34,905 nucleotides of DNA from Lachnospiraceae bacterium UBA4260 (GTDB lineage: Bacteria; Bacillota; Clostridia; Lachnospirales; Lachnospiraceae), in contig DGWK01000033.1 in NCBI GenBank assembly GCA_002395235.1, positions 11,067-45,971 on the forward strand, given 5' to 3'. The translations under genes and the position numbers were made by a program. The notes under the pieces are model-generated. The model saw nothing but the letters and a program-made list of their open reading frames with translations. It searched no databases and was not told the DNA's origin. Of this stretch, positions 8,701 through 16,254 are shown in pieces. How positions within the stretch are numbered: position 1 is the first letter of the stretch; each line of letters starts with the position of its first letter.

Positions 8701-9558
8701 AAGGATCCTTTTCCACAGATCTTCCGCCTCCTGCGGGGAAAGGCGTCCCGCCTCCTCTGCGGAGGGCACGTCGCCGAGAGCGCTGACCGCGCGAAGATCT
8801 TCAAGGATGACCGGAATATAGAGGGCGGGACCGTCCGGCTCCGAGCAGAAGTCCAGAAGCCTCTCATACTGCCGCTTCAGGTCCGCAATCTTCTCCGCGG
8901 CCGTGAGAATGATGAACTGCATCCAGACACTGCCGTACAGCTCCTCTTTGTTCTCCACGTGGTAATCCAGGGCCCTGTCCCTGAGCCATTCATCCGGATC
9001 GGGGTGGCTCACAGCCTGCCTGTACAGTGTCTCCAGAATGTCTTCCAGCTCCTTGTCGCCGGCGCTCCGGCAGAAATAGTCGGCGCAGATTTTCAGAGAG
9101 AGATCGCCCGAGGCGTAGCCCTCTTCCAGAAAATCTTCCATCGCGTCCTTCCGCATAAGGTCGGCCTCGGTCTGGTCCATCTGACGAAAGCCCGGATCCA
9201 TGTCGATCTCGCTGAAATTATTCCGCAGAAGAAAGGTAAAGAAACTGTCCATGGTCGTGATCTGCGCATTATGAAGAAGCGTCTCCTGCCTCTGCAGGTG
9301 GACGTTGTCGGGATTCTCTTCGATCCTTCTTGCGATCGCCGCGCCGATCCGCTCGCGCATCTGGGCCGCCGCCGCTTTCGTGAACGTGACCACCAGGAGA
9401 CGGTCGATGTTCATCGGGTCCTCTCCTTCGCTGATCATTCGGACGATCCTCTCGACAAGCACTGCCGTCTTGCCGCTCCCGGCCGCCGCCGAGACCAGAA
9501 TATTATGCTTTCTCGCCTGCAGAACCCTGGTCTGCTGCTCGGTAAACTCTATTGCCAT
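5755..9558 (-). CDS. addA: AddA, helicase-nuclease subunit
   Basis: Large subunit of the AddAB (RexAB) ATP-dependent helicase-nuclease, the Firmicute counterpart of RecBCD, which resects double-strand ends for RecA loading. About 1267 residues. It is a UvrD-type superfamily 1 helicase: Walker A SAAAGSGKTAV near 23-33, Walker B with ILIDEYQDS, and the RVLYVAMTRAKEKL motif. A C-terminal PD-(D/E)xK nuclease follows with LVQGIIDAYF and LVDYKTDR. The frame opens 34 codons earlier inside addB, but the ATG at 9558 (MAIEFTEQQ) has GAGAAGG upstream and is the usual N-terminus. It begins 13 nt after the addB stop, so the two are translationally linked. Confidence 0.97.
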   Translation of the reverse strand: MAIEFTEQQTRVLQARKHNILVSAAAGSGKTAVLVERIVRMISEGEDPMNIDRLLVVTFTKAAAAQMRERIGAAIARRIEENPDNVHLQRQETLLHNAQITTMDSFFTFLLRNNFSEIDMDPGFRQMDQTEADLMRKDAMEDFLEEGYASGDLSLKICADYFCRSAGDKELEDILETLYRQAVSHPDPDEWLRDRALDYHVENKEELYGSVWMQFIILTAAEKIADLKRQYERLLDFCSEPDGPALYIPVILEDLRAVSALGDVPSAEEAGRLSPQEAEDLWKRILEILSAESSSLPRFYPKKNPEVDPAKKEIAVALRKSARDTVDKLCKKYAGEDDEKILSTMREMDAPAQALSDLARRFLEYFAAVKREKNVIDFVDLEHLALEILTEKGEDGVYRPRRAAFAYRQYFDEILIDEYQDSNDVQELLLRMISTEDEGVYNRFMVGDVKQSIYKFRLARPEIFMDKLGSYRKLDNERERIDLDSNFRSRAEVLDSVNEVFFRIMRKEIGGVEYTPEVSLKTGASYPDSPDPETYKTELLLVTGPGKDEEEEVPEEIAQLSDRQKEALAVSSKIKELVGHLPVRGDDSEMRPCRYGDIVVLLRSGSGWNEEFRDVFERQGVPYYIESKTGYFSATEIQSVLDMMRVLDNPRQDIPLYGVLRGYWGNFSEEEIAQIRLAGKGTDADLFTAVNLRAAQDQQDGLSLLGEKCSDFLAFLGAWREKVSYLRIRELLTELVTQTGYEEYCRALPGGEQRTANLQLLLAQAASFDSMGLRGLFDFVRYIDQVHHREVDYGEANILDENADVVRIMSIHKSKGLEFPVCIVAGTAKQHSFKFHDTKGSLICDNDWGIGMDCWKGDTRSKYSTVRKEAVADKIRRESLGEELRVLYVAMTRAKEKLILTGYLGKPSKASDWEKKIPVSMKPGEKLPIPLLSGSESFLELLWCAAASAEHPEHFRITMIPSGDLIWQEAEQQTGYGLRRQEIDSAGEIGGAPLPDPELARRLETIYSRRYAHENLKGLYTKTSVSDLKMASLEAEEGDSVYDLFPENKPAPVIASFASELKIKSGEGEAAGESARTSPSEEGGRGAGKSAFTGTEYGTAVHRLLELFDYGRYPEPASVSEGAFNAWREELAASGRIPQTYARDLPAAGILAFLRSGLAARMAAASGRAQLFREQPFVLGIEADAVNPAFPHEEIMLVQGIIDAYFEEDGQLILVDYKTDRVEEAQELRDRYQIQLDLYERALEQITGKKVREKLIYSVSLRETISL

Positions 9559-9571
9559 AACGGTATCCTTC

Positions 9572-12500
9572 TCATTCTTTGCGGTACTTATAGCCTTCCA
9601 CCTGCGGATCGAACCCGCACACGCCCTTGTAGGGACAATAGTCGCAGGCGGTCTTGTCATTCCAAATGGCCGGAGCCGCCTCCGCGTCGCCGTCCAGGAT
9701 CTGCTCGGCCAGCATGCAGACGACCTTGGTGACCTCCTGCCTGAGCTCCTCGAACTCCCCTTGGGAATAGACGTGGGAGGCGGCGGCCAGGTCGCGGTTC
9801 TTCTTGAGCGTGACAGGAATGACGTCGCTCTTTCCGCTTATGGTACTGTCCAGCCGCAGGTAGGATTCGGGATCCGAATTGACCAGTCCGGTCGGCCGCA
9901 GCGCCGCCCGGATCTGCGACAGGGCATCTTCCGCCTCATCCGCATCCGGATCACCTCCTTCTATGACCGGGTCCGTGATCCGGTAATACAGCATAGCCGA
10001 AGGGACGATGCGGGTGCCCGGATATCTTGCCGCCAGATTTTCCAGGACTGCGCTCATATACATGAGAAGCTGCAGCTGGATTCCCCTCTTCATGAGGTTC
10101 TCGTCCAGGTCGTTGGACCCCGATTTGTAGTCCAATATTTTGACAAAAATGCTGCCGTCCTCGCGGCACAGGTCCAGGCGGTCGATCCTGCCGACCAGTT
10201 TCAGCCACCTGCCTCCGCTAAGGGGAAAAGTGATGGAATCCGCTTCTCCGTCCGGCCCGAAGGAGAACTCATAGGCCTCCGGGCTGAAAGTCCCTTTCCG
10301 GAGCTGATACTGAAGCGTATCGATGCTGCGGGCCAGGATCCTCTCCATTCTGTCCAGCTGCGATTCGCTTCTCTTCGTGGAATACAGGAGCAGGTCATGA
10401 TAGGCCGCCGCCGTCTCCCGGAGTGCCTTGCCGGCCAGTTCCCGCCCTTCTTCCTCCGTAAAGCTCCGCCAGTCCAGTCCTTTTCCCGCAAGAGAGCGGC
10501 TGAAGGTGTCCAGGCTCCGGTGCATGACCGTGCCCGCGTCGAAGGGTTCAATCACATATTCTTTTCTCGGCTCCAGTTTCAGGCCGTATTGGAGGAACTG
10601 CCGCAGCATGCACTTGGCCGCTGTCTCCATCCTGCTGATCCCTCCCATGACGCTCGTTCCGTAGAGAGCCTTCGCGGTCTCGGGACTGAGCATGGCGGGA
10701 TCATATCTCTTGAAGGCCGCGCCTTTAAGTCCTTCCAGTGTCTGTCTGGTCTGCGGCTGGCCGCTTCGCATCAGGTATCCGTAGGTCGTCTTGACTTCGT
10801 CCGCCTGTTTGGTGCCCTCCGGCACTTTCCCCTGCGCGTAGTCTCTGAGCGCGCCGGAGATCCAGACGATGCTGTCCTTCTCTCCCGTCAGCTGCTCCTG
10901 GGCCGGGAGGAGCTGCGGATGTTCCACTTCGCATCCCGGGAACAATTTGCGGATCACCCGGATCAGATAGGAGGGATGGAGGGATGTGCCCTCGGGCGTC
11001 GTCCTGGCAAAGGACAGATAGAGGGAGTCCCTCGGCTTCGTCATGTTCATATACAGGTAGAGCCTCTGCAGATACATCTGTTCCCGGGGCGTGGGCGAGA
11101 GCTCCGCGCCCGATGATTTCAGGAATTCTCTGTCGAGGTCCGACAGAAGTCCGCCCCTCGATGTTCCCCTGGGAATATTCCCGTCATTGACACCTGCAAA
11201 AAAGAGAACACGGCACTGCGCGACCCTTGTCCGCTCAATATCTCCCACCAGAACTCGGTCCGACTGCTGCGGCAGCGTTCCCAGCCTGAGCTCTTCAAAG
11301 CCAGCGTCCAGAAGCTCCGCGTAATCCGTCGATGAGATCGACTCATCGCCCAGAAGGTCATAGACCTGCTCCAAAAGACCGATCACAAGGCGGTAGAGCT
11401 GGCTGAACTGCTTTCCTCTCACAAAGTCGCCCGCTTCTTCAAATTTCCGGCTCCGCTCCTCCATCTTCTCCTGCGCGCCGATACCTGTCAGGAAGTCATA
11501 GAGCGCAAGCGTGCGCTCGCCTGCGGTTTTCGCCGGCAGTCTCTCCTCACTGATCTCTCCGGCCACCGGACTGATCTCCTCGAGGAATCTGATTCTCAGG
11601 GGCTCCGTCTCCGCGTCAAAAGACAGCGCCCATTTTTTTCTTCCCTTTATGCCGCGGGCCAGGCAGTAATTTTCCAGTAAATCGGTCTCCTGTGCGGAGA
11701 GGCCGCTCAGTCCGCTCCTGAGATAGCGAAATACTGCGTTATAGGAATAGCCTTCCGACCGGATGGCCAGAACGCTCCGGATTGCCTCCGTCAGAGGATT
11801 AAAGCCCGCGGAGCTTGTCCTGTCCACATAGATCGGAATATCGTAGCGGGCCGCCTGCTTTTCGAAGATCGCGCCATATCTCTCCAGATCTCCGCAGACC
11901 ACCGAGATGTTCCTGTACTGATAGCCCTTTGTCAGGATGAGCTTGCGGATCTCAATACAGATCTGGCGGACTTCCTCCTCGGGCGTATCCGTCTCGAAGA
12001 TCCGGATCCTGTCTGCAGTCTCCCCTTCATAGGCAGCCGCGGGATGGCGGAAGATGCAGCGCTCCAGATGCGAAAGGACAGGGTTGCCGGCAAAGCGGGG
12101 CGGGACCGAATCGGGATCCGACACATAGATATCCTCTCCTCTCTCAAGTCCCTCGGCCGACGCCAGCTTCTCTATGTCGCACACCGTCTTTCTGGTCAGG
12201 TAGAACAGCGCGTCTTCCCCGCCGGGATTTTTATGCGCGCTGACCCAATCGAGCCCGGGGCCGTTATCCCTGCCCAGCGTGAGCGAGATGATGACCTCCC
12301 GGCTGCAGCGGATCAGAGCCATGACCACCCGGTATTGGACAGGCGTAAAACCGGTGAAACCGTCCAATATGAAACGGCTCCTTCGCACCCAGTCCGAAGA
12401 GGGAATGGCCTCCGCCAGAAGGTCCAGCATCTCCTCGTTGGTGATGAAGCGGTCCCTCTTTCCCTGCAGGAAGGCCTGATAGAGCACCTGCAGGTCACTC

Positions 12501-12991
12501 AGGCGCGCGTTCAGGGCGCCCTGCCCTTTTCCGGCGGCATATTCCTGCATGACGGCAAGCTCCCCGTCCCCGATCCCGTACTGCATGAATTCGGAGATCA
12601 CGGACTTCACTTCCGAGATCATGCCCGGATAATGAATGCTCCTTCCCAGGATCCGCAAGTCTTTCTGGCACTGCCCGGCGACTCTGCGCAGCAGCAGAGT
12701 TTTCCCCGTGTCGTCCAGAACGGCCCTCTTTGAGGCGCCGATCTCCTCAAAGATCTTGTGCGTGAGGCGGCCGAAGCTCAGGACATCGATGTTGAGGATT
12801 CCCTTCTGCGGGGACTCCGTCACGATCTCCTTCTGCGTCTGCATCGAATACTGGTCGGGCACCAGGATCACGTAGTTGTCCCCCGACCTCGCGTTGTCTT
12901 TAAGGGCCTTTCCGGCCTCATCGAGAACCATGTTGTGGAGGAGCCTGCTCTTTCCCGATCCGGAAGCTCCCAGGCAAAATCTATAGCTCAT
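9572..12991 (-). CDS. addB: AddB, helicase-nuclease subunit
   Basis: Second subunit of AddAB, 1139 residues. The N-terminus has the Walker A-like GASGSGKSR at 8-16; the rest of the helicase fold is inactivated in this family and is thought to help recognise Chi. A C-terminal nuclease domain carries KILDYKSGSND. The iron-sulfur cluster cysteines that staple the nuclease domain are present: one in AKCMLRQFL and the terminal C-x2-C-x5-C in CDYCPYKGVC. ATG start with GAGAGG upstream. It heads the addB-addA operon. The 5' region holds a possible promoter and two GC-rich hairpins (13013-13063). Confidence 0.97.
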   Translation of the reverse strand: MSYRFCLGASGSGKSRLLHNMVLDEAGKALKDNARSGDNYVILVPDQYSMQTQKEIVTESPQKGILNIDVLSFGRLTHKIFEEIGASKRAVLDDTGKTLLLRRVAGQCQKDLRILGRSIHYPGMISEVKSVISEFMQYGIGDGELAVMQEYAAGKGQGALNARLSDLQVLYQAFLQGKRDRFITNEEMLDLLAEAIPSSDWVRRSRFILDGFTGFTPVQYRVVMALIRCSREVIISLTLGRDNGPGLDWVSAHKNPGGEDALFYLTRKTVCDIEKLASAEGLERGEDIYVSDPDSVPPRFAGNPVLSHLERCIFRHPAAAYEGETADRIRIFETDTPEEEVRQICIEIRKLILTKGYQYRNISVVCGDLERYGAIFEKQAARYDIPIYVDRTSSAGFNPLTEAIRSVLAIRSEGYSYNAVFRYLRSGLSGLSAQETDLLENYCLARGIKGRKKWALSFDAETEPLRIRFLEEISPVAGEISEERLPAKTAGERTLALYDFLTGIGAQEKMEERSRKFEEAGDFVRGKQFSQLYRLVIGLLEQVYDLLGDESISSTDYAELLDAGFEELRLGTLPQQSDRVLVGDIERTRVAQCRVLFFAGVNDGNIPRGTSRGGLLSDLDREFLKSSGAELSPTPREQMYLQRLYLYMNMTKPRDSLYLSFARTTPEGTSLHPSYLIRVIRKLFPGCEVEHPQLLPAQEQLTGEKDSIVWISGALRDYAQGKVPEGTKQADEVKTTYGYLMRSGQPQTRQTLEGLKGAAFKRYDPAMLSPETAKALYGTSVMGGISRMETAAKCMLRQFLQYGLKLEPRKEYVIEPFDAGTVMHRSLDTFSRSLAGKGLDWRSFTEEEGRELAGKALRETAAAYHDLLLYSTKRSESQLDRMERILARSIDTLQYQLRKGTFSPEAYEFSFGPDGEADSITFPLSGGRWLKLVGRIDRLDLCREDGSIFVKILDYKSGSNDLDENLMKRGIQLQLLMYMSAVLENLAARYPGTRIVPSAMLYYRITDPVIEGGDPDADEAEDALSQIRAALRPTGLVNSDPESYLRLDSTISGKSDVIPVTLKKNRDLAAASHVYSQGEFEELRQEVTKVVCMLAEQILDGDAEAAPAIWNDKTACDYCPYKGVCGFDPQVEGYKYRKE

Positions 12992-13010
12992 CTTATCTAC
13001 CTCTCAGTGT

Positions 13011-13063
13011 AAGGCTCGCGGGGCGAGCCGCCGCGCCGTGTGCGGGCTGCCCGACCGGGCAGC
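13011..13063. repeat. GC-rich hairpin repeat, copy C
   Basis: Upstream of addB: AAGGCTCGC, loop GGG, GCGAGCC (7-bp stem, 13013-13019 with 13023-13029), then GCCGCGCCGTGTGC as in copy A. A second perfect 7-bp hairpin follows, GCTGCCC / GGGCAGC (13046-13052 with 13057-13063). If the promoter at 13075 is used, both hairpins lie in the addB leader RNA. Confidence 0.7.
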
Positions 13064-13074
13064 GCCTATTTCTT

Positions 13075-13103
13075 ATTCTACACCCCGGAGCCTGTTCTTA
13101 AAA
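13075..13103 (-). promoter_or_regulatory. Possible promoter of addB
   Basis: TAGAAT (13075-13080) lies 17 nt from TTTTAA (13098-13103) on the minus strand, between the permease terminator and addB. The -35 match is poor, so this is tentative. Confidence 0.35.
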
Positions 13104-13134
13104 GAAACGAATAGTTGAGCGACTATCGCTTCAA

Positions 13135-13176
13135 AAACGTAAAGAGAGCACCGCCTTTGGCAGACGGTGCTCTCTT
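13135..13176 (-). terminator. Terminator after uracil permease
   Basis: An 11-12 bp perfect stem (13142-13153 with 13165-13176) lies about 35 nt after the permease stop codon. On the minus strand it runs into TTTACGTTTTTG, a broken U-rich tail. Confidence 0.8.
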
Positions 13177-13209
13177 GCATTCAATACATTTTTTTCATCA
13201 ATATTTTGA

Positions 13210-14616
13210 TTACTTATTCTTTTTTTCCTGGCTCTCCAGAATCGTCTCACCGGAGATGATCTCGAAGTTGACGCCTGTACGGTTGGGCTTGTCATCCTCG
13301 AACTTGTAGTCCTTGCCGGGAAGGATCGCGTTGAGGAAGATACCTACCAGAGATCCGGTTGCAAGACCGGAGAGGCTAAGCGTCATGGAGCCGACGGGGA
13401 TATTGATGGAACCCGCCGAAGAGTAGCTGATTCCGATGGAAAGTACCATGATCAGCGCTGCGATCAGGACGTTTCTGCTCTTGGAGAAATCCGTGTTTGT
13501 CTCAACAAGGTTTCTGACGCCTACGGCGGAGATCATGCCGTACAGTACCAGAGAGATGCCGCCGATGGTAGCGGCGGGCATGACCTCGATGACAGCCGCG
13601 AACTTAGGGCAGAAGGACAAAAGGATGGCAAAACCTGCAGCGATGCGGATGACACGGGGATCATACACTTTGGTCAGTGTGAGAACGCCGGTATTCTCGC
13701 CGTAAGTCGTGTTGGCGGGAGCTCCGAACAGAGACGCAAGCGCGGTTGCGAGACCGTCACCGGTCAGAGTGCGGTGAAGTCCGGGATCCTTGATGTAGTT
13801 GATGCCGCAGGTGGAACTGATCGCGGAGATATCGCCGATGTGTTCCATCATGGTGGCCAGCGCGATGGGCATGATGGTCACGATGCTTGTGATCAGAAGC
13901 CCGGCGTCGAGATTACCGCTTGTGAAGATGGAGAAGACGGTCTTCTCGTAGTGAATCGGAATGCCGATCCAGGGAGCGGATGCGACCTGTGAAAAGTCGA
14001 TCTTGCCGGCAACAGCCGCACAGATGTAGGAACCGACGACGCCCAGCAGGATGGGAACGATCTTGATCATGCCCTTGCCCCAGATATTGCAGATCACGAC
14101 GATGATGATCGCAATCAGCGCGACCCACCAGCAGGTCGCGACATTGTTGATGGCCGAAGGTGCCAGGTTCAGTCCGATCGAGATGATGATGGGACCTGTG
14201 ACCACCGGCGGAAAATATTTCATGACTTTGCTTGTGCCGTAGGCTTTGAAGAGAGCTGCCAGAACAAGATAGAGAAGTCCCGCGCAGGCGACGCCGAAGC
14301 AGGCGTAAGGAAGCAGCTCGCTGGGGGTTCCGTCGGCGTTAAGAGGCGCGATGGCAGCATAACCTCCCAGGAAAGCGAAGGAAGAACCCAGAAACGCGGG
14401 AACCTTCTTCTTGGAAATCAGGTGGAACAGAAGTGTTCCGAGTCCTGCGAACAAAAGCGTCGTGGAAACATCGAGACCTGTGATCAGCGGAACTACCACC
14501 GTCGCTCCGAACATGGCGAACATGTGCTGCAGTCCCAAGATGATCATCCTGCCCGTCCCCAGCTCACGCGCATCGTAGATGGCGCGCTCACCGATCTTGT
14601 ACTCATTTTTACTCAT
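13210..14616 (-). CDS. uraA: Uracil permease, NCS2 family
   Basis: Membrane symporter for uracil (468 residues). It resembles the UraA branch of the nucleobase-cation symporter 2 family: QHMFAMFGATVVVPL at the N-terminus, and the substrate and proton residues in MMEHIGDI (Glu and His in transmembrane segment 8). These are followed by DPGLHRTLTGDGLATALASLFGAP and NTTYGENTGV, the transmembrane segment 10 signature. About 14 hydrophobic segments fit the family. The frame extends upstream, but the ATG at 14616 (MSKNEYK) has AGGAGG 8 nt away and is chosen. It is a single-gene transcript with a strong promoter (14768-14796), a long folded leader and its own terminator. A xanthine or other pyrimidine preference cannot be fully excluded, but the motifs favour uracil. 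Confidence 0.93.
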   Translation of the reverse strand: MSKNEYKIGERAIYDARELGTGRMIILGLQHMFAMFGATVVVPLITGLDVSTTLLFAGLGTLLFHLISKKKVPAFLGSSFAFLGGYAAIAPLNADGTPSELLPYACFGVACAGLLYLVLAALFKAYGTSKVMKYFPPVVTGPIIISIGLNLAPSAINNVATCWWVALIAIIIVVICNIWGKGMIKIVPILLGVVGSYICAAVAGKIDFSQVASAPWIGIPIHYEKTVFSIFTSGNLDAGLLITSIVTIMPIALATMMEHIGDISAISSTCGINYIKDPGLHRTLTGDGLATALASLFGAPANTTYGENTGVLTLTKVYDPRVIRIAAGFAILLSFCPKFAAVIEVMPAATIGGISLVLYGMISAVGVRNLVETNTDFSKSRNVLIAALIMVLSIGISYSSAGSINIPVGSMTLSLSGLATGSLVGIFLNAILPGKDYKFEDDKPNRTGVNFEIISGETILESQEKKNK

Positions 14617-14644
14617 TTGCATTTCCTCCTGTCTTTTAAAAGCC

Positions 14645-14747
14645 CGGACATGAAACACGTCAGGGAACACTAGTCCCTGACGTGTAAAATAATCGTTTAT
14701 GTTATGAAATTCTCATATTTTAAGCATTTTCGACTCATTTATGTCCG
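14645..14747 (-). promoter_or_regulatory. Structured leader RNA of uracil permease (riboswitch-like)
   Basis: The transcript leader can fold into three stems. P1 is a long-range 7-bp closing helix CGGACAT / ATGTCCG (14741-14747 with 14645-14651). P2 is a small hairpin TATGA / TCATA (14703-14717). P3 is a perfect 12-bp hairpin (14655-14666 with 14674-14685, loop of 7). A palindrome CTTTTAAAAG (14633-14642) follows, next to the Shine-Dalgarno sequence. P3 has only about three U residues after it, so it is a poor terminator alone. No PyrR binding-loop, purine or preQ1 consensus is recognisable. Control of translation or attenuation is inference. Confidence 0.5.
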
Positions 14748-14767
14748 TCCCTCAAAATCTAAAGCTG

Positions 14768-14796
14768 ATTCTAAACAAGAACATAACATTAGTCAA
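14768..14796 (-). promoter_or_regulatory. Sigma-A-type promoter of uracil permease
   Basis: TTGACT (14791-14796) and TAGAAT (14768-14773) are exactly 17 nt apart on the minus strand. The predicted start near 14761 gives a leader of about 145 nt. Confidence 0.85.
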
Positions 14797-14820
14797 GACC
14801 AATTTTCAGGATCGTGCCTC

Positions 14821-15459
14821 TTACTCGGTCGCGTCAGAAGGTGCCTCTTCCTTTTTCTCCTCCTCTTTGGCCGCCTCGGGGAACTCCTTCTCATAGACGG
14901 CTTCCTTGTCGTGGTCATCCTCGTGAATGGCCTCGCCGTTCTCTTCTCCCTCGTAGACCGCTTCTTTGTTTACATCGTCCTCGTGGATTTCTTCGGAAGC
15001 CTCGGATTCACCGACGAATACAGGATCGTTCTCCGCTGCCATAGCCTTGGCTACAGCCTCTTCCACGATACCGTCTTCAATCTTGTTCTCTTCTTCCTGC
15101 AGAATATCCTTGACGCGCGCTGCGGAATCGACAACGACGTCCTTGACTTTTCCGGCAGTCTCCCCGACAACATCAAGAACCTCTTCGCCTCTGGGGCCGA
15201 TCGCCTCTTTCACCTTAGCCATGGCGTCGGCGCTGCTCTCCTTGATCGTCGTATAAGTCCTGTTCGCAACAGTCTTGAACTTCTCGGTATAATCTTCCGC
15301 GTCGGCGGCTTCCGCAGGCTCTTCGCCCTCTTCCTGAACAGCATCGTCGCCGAAATCGTCGTCCGTCTTCTTGTTGCTCTGTTCCAGATAATTGTAAACG
15401 GTTGCCGCGGCCGCACCTGCCACCGCAATACCTAAGAGAAGTCTTCCTAATCTGAACAT
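14821..15459 (-). CDS. Acidic membrane-anchored protein of unknown function
   Basis: No family recognised. The 212-residue protein starts with a hydrophobic stretch, LLLGIAVAGAAAATVYNYL (about 7-25), that could be a membrane anchor. A long, strongly acidic, Ala/Glu/Lys-rich region with predicted helical character follows. Residues 158-170 and 178-190 are near-identical units (IHEDDxxKEAVYE) with an exact 20-residue period. The tail ends in a Glu/Lys-rich low-complexity run. The general layout recalls YtxH-like stress proteins, but I see no firm homology. ATG start has AGGAGG upstream. It is divergent from a TetR regulator, and a palindrome between them overlaps its likely promoter, so repression by that regulator is plausible. 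Confidence 0.75.
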   Translation of the reverse strand: MFRLGRLLLGIAVAGAAAATVYNYLEQSNKKTDDDFGDDAVQEEGEEPAEAADAEDYTEKFKTVANRTYTTIKESSADAMAKVKEAIGPRGEEVLDVVGETAGKVKDVVVDSAARVKDILQEEENKIEDGIVEEAVAKAMAAENDPVFVGESEASEEIHEDDVNKEAVYEGEENGEAIHEDDHDKEAVYEKEFPEAAKEEEKKEEAPSDATE

Positions 15460-15510
15460 AAATACCTCCTATTGATCATTTATTGGGCTGTATACGCCCG
15501 CCGTATTACA

Positions 15511-15528
15511 TAAATAGTACTCTATTTA
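15511..15528. promoter_or_regulatory. Palindromic candidate operator between TetR gene and acidic protein
   Basis: An 18-bp palindrome TAAATAG-TACT-CTATTTA with perfect 7-bp arms lies in the divergent intergenic region. On the minus strand it directly follows a TATAAT (15529-15534) and contains TACTAT, which has TTTAAA 17 nt upstream, so it overlaps the probable promoter of the acidic protein gene. Size and position suit a TetR dimer site. Confidence 0.5.
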
Positions 15529-15606
15529 ATTATAAATTTAAAGTATTAATTGCCGTTAAAATGCCGTTCAAAGCGCGACAAAAAAGACCGGGCGGCGCGC
15601 GCTTTC

Positions 15607-15635
15607 TTGAAGAAGCGGCCGACGGATGATATCAT
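15607..15635 (+). promoter_or_regulatory. Possible promoter of TetR gene
   Basis: TTGAAG (15607-15612), 17 nt, then TATCAT (15630-15635) with an upstream TG (extended -10). Transcription would begin very close to the Shine-Dalgarno sequence at 15642-15646, so the leader would be unusually short. Confidence 0.4.
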
Positions 15636-15654
15636 GGGAGCGGAGGGTACGAAC

Positions 15655-16254
15655 GTGAACGAAAAATTCTGGGATTTAAAGAAAACGAAACAGGACAATA
15701 TGATCAACGGCTCTCTGAAAGTGTTTGCAGCGAGCGGTTTTCGCCGCGCGAGTACCGATGAGATCGTCGCCGAAGCCTCTGTCAGCAAGGGACTTCTCTT
15801 TCACTATTTTTACAGCAAGACAGGGCTCTACGAGTTTCTCACGGAGTACAGCGCAAGATTTGCTCTTGTGGAGCTCAGCTCGGAGATACGGAAAGCACAG
15901 GCGCTCCCCTTCTTCGAACTGCACAGGGCGATCGTTCGGGCACAGGCGAGAGTCATGCGGCAGTATCCTTATCTTTTCCTGTTCCTGGAAATGGCGGCCG
16001 CGGATGAATCCTCCGAAGTCCGCGAGGAGGCGCTCTCCAATATTTCTCTCTACACGGAGCGTCTGGACGAGCTCTTTGCAGGCGCCGTTCTGCCGGACGG
16101 GCTGACACAGGACGAGGCGGGCCTGATCCGACGGCTCATTCACCTGGGCGAGGTCGATGCAGTCTCTTCCCTCCTGAGGCGGGGAAGCTTTTCTGCCGAG
16201 AAATATGTCGCAGGCGTAACGGAATACATAAATCTGCTGGCAAAGAATTACTGA
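15655..16254 (+). CDS. TetR/AcrR family transcriptional regulator
   Basis: DNA-binding repressor-type protein of about 199 residues. The N-terminal helix-turn-helix is clear: NMINGSLKVFAASGF, then ASTDEIVAEASVSKGLLFHYF and SKTGLYEFL, the standard TetR layout. The C-terminal ligand domain is diverged, so the inducer is unknown. I choose the GTG at 15655 because GGAGG lies 8 nt upstream and the protein then begins close to the first helix; the frame is open to 15550, and an ATG at 15634 overlaps the predicted -10. It is divergent from the acidic membrane protein and separated from it by a palindrome. It is one of only two plus-strand genes here. Confidence 0.9.
   Translation: MNEKFWDLKKTKQDNMINGSLKVFAASGFRRASTDEIVAEASVSKGLLFHYFYSKTGLYEFLTEYSARFALVELSSEIRKAQALPFFELHRAIVRAQARVMRQYPYLFLFLEMAAADESSEVREEALSNISLYTERLDELFAGAVLPDGLTQDEAGLIRRLIHLGEVDAVSSLLRRGSFSAEKYVAGVTEYINLLAKNY

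Noticed and set aside
9305..11116. Long plus-strand open frame (603 codons) opposite addA and addB
   Set aside because: It is the antisense of two secure genes, has low-complexity composition and no recognisable domain. Other long plus-strand frames at 16448-18097, 18213-19673, 21696-23003 and 27027-28331 are rejected for the same reason.
14645..14747. Purine riboswitch in front of the permease
   Set aside because: The closing helix GGACAT/ATGTCC recalls the xpt aptamer P1, but the conserved junction (TTTCTACC) and the loop-loop pairing elements are missing.
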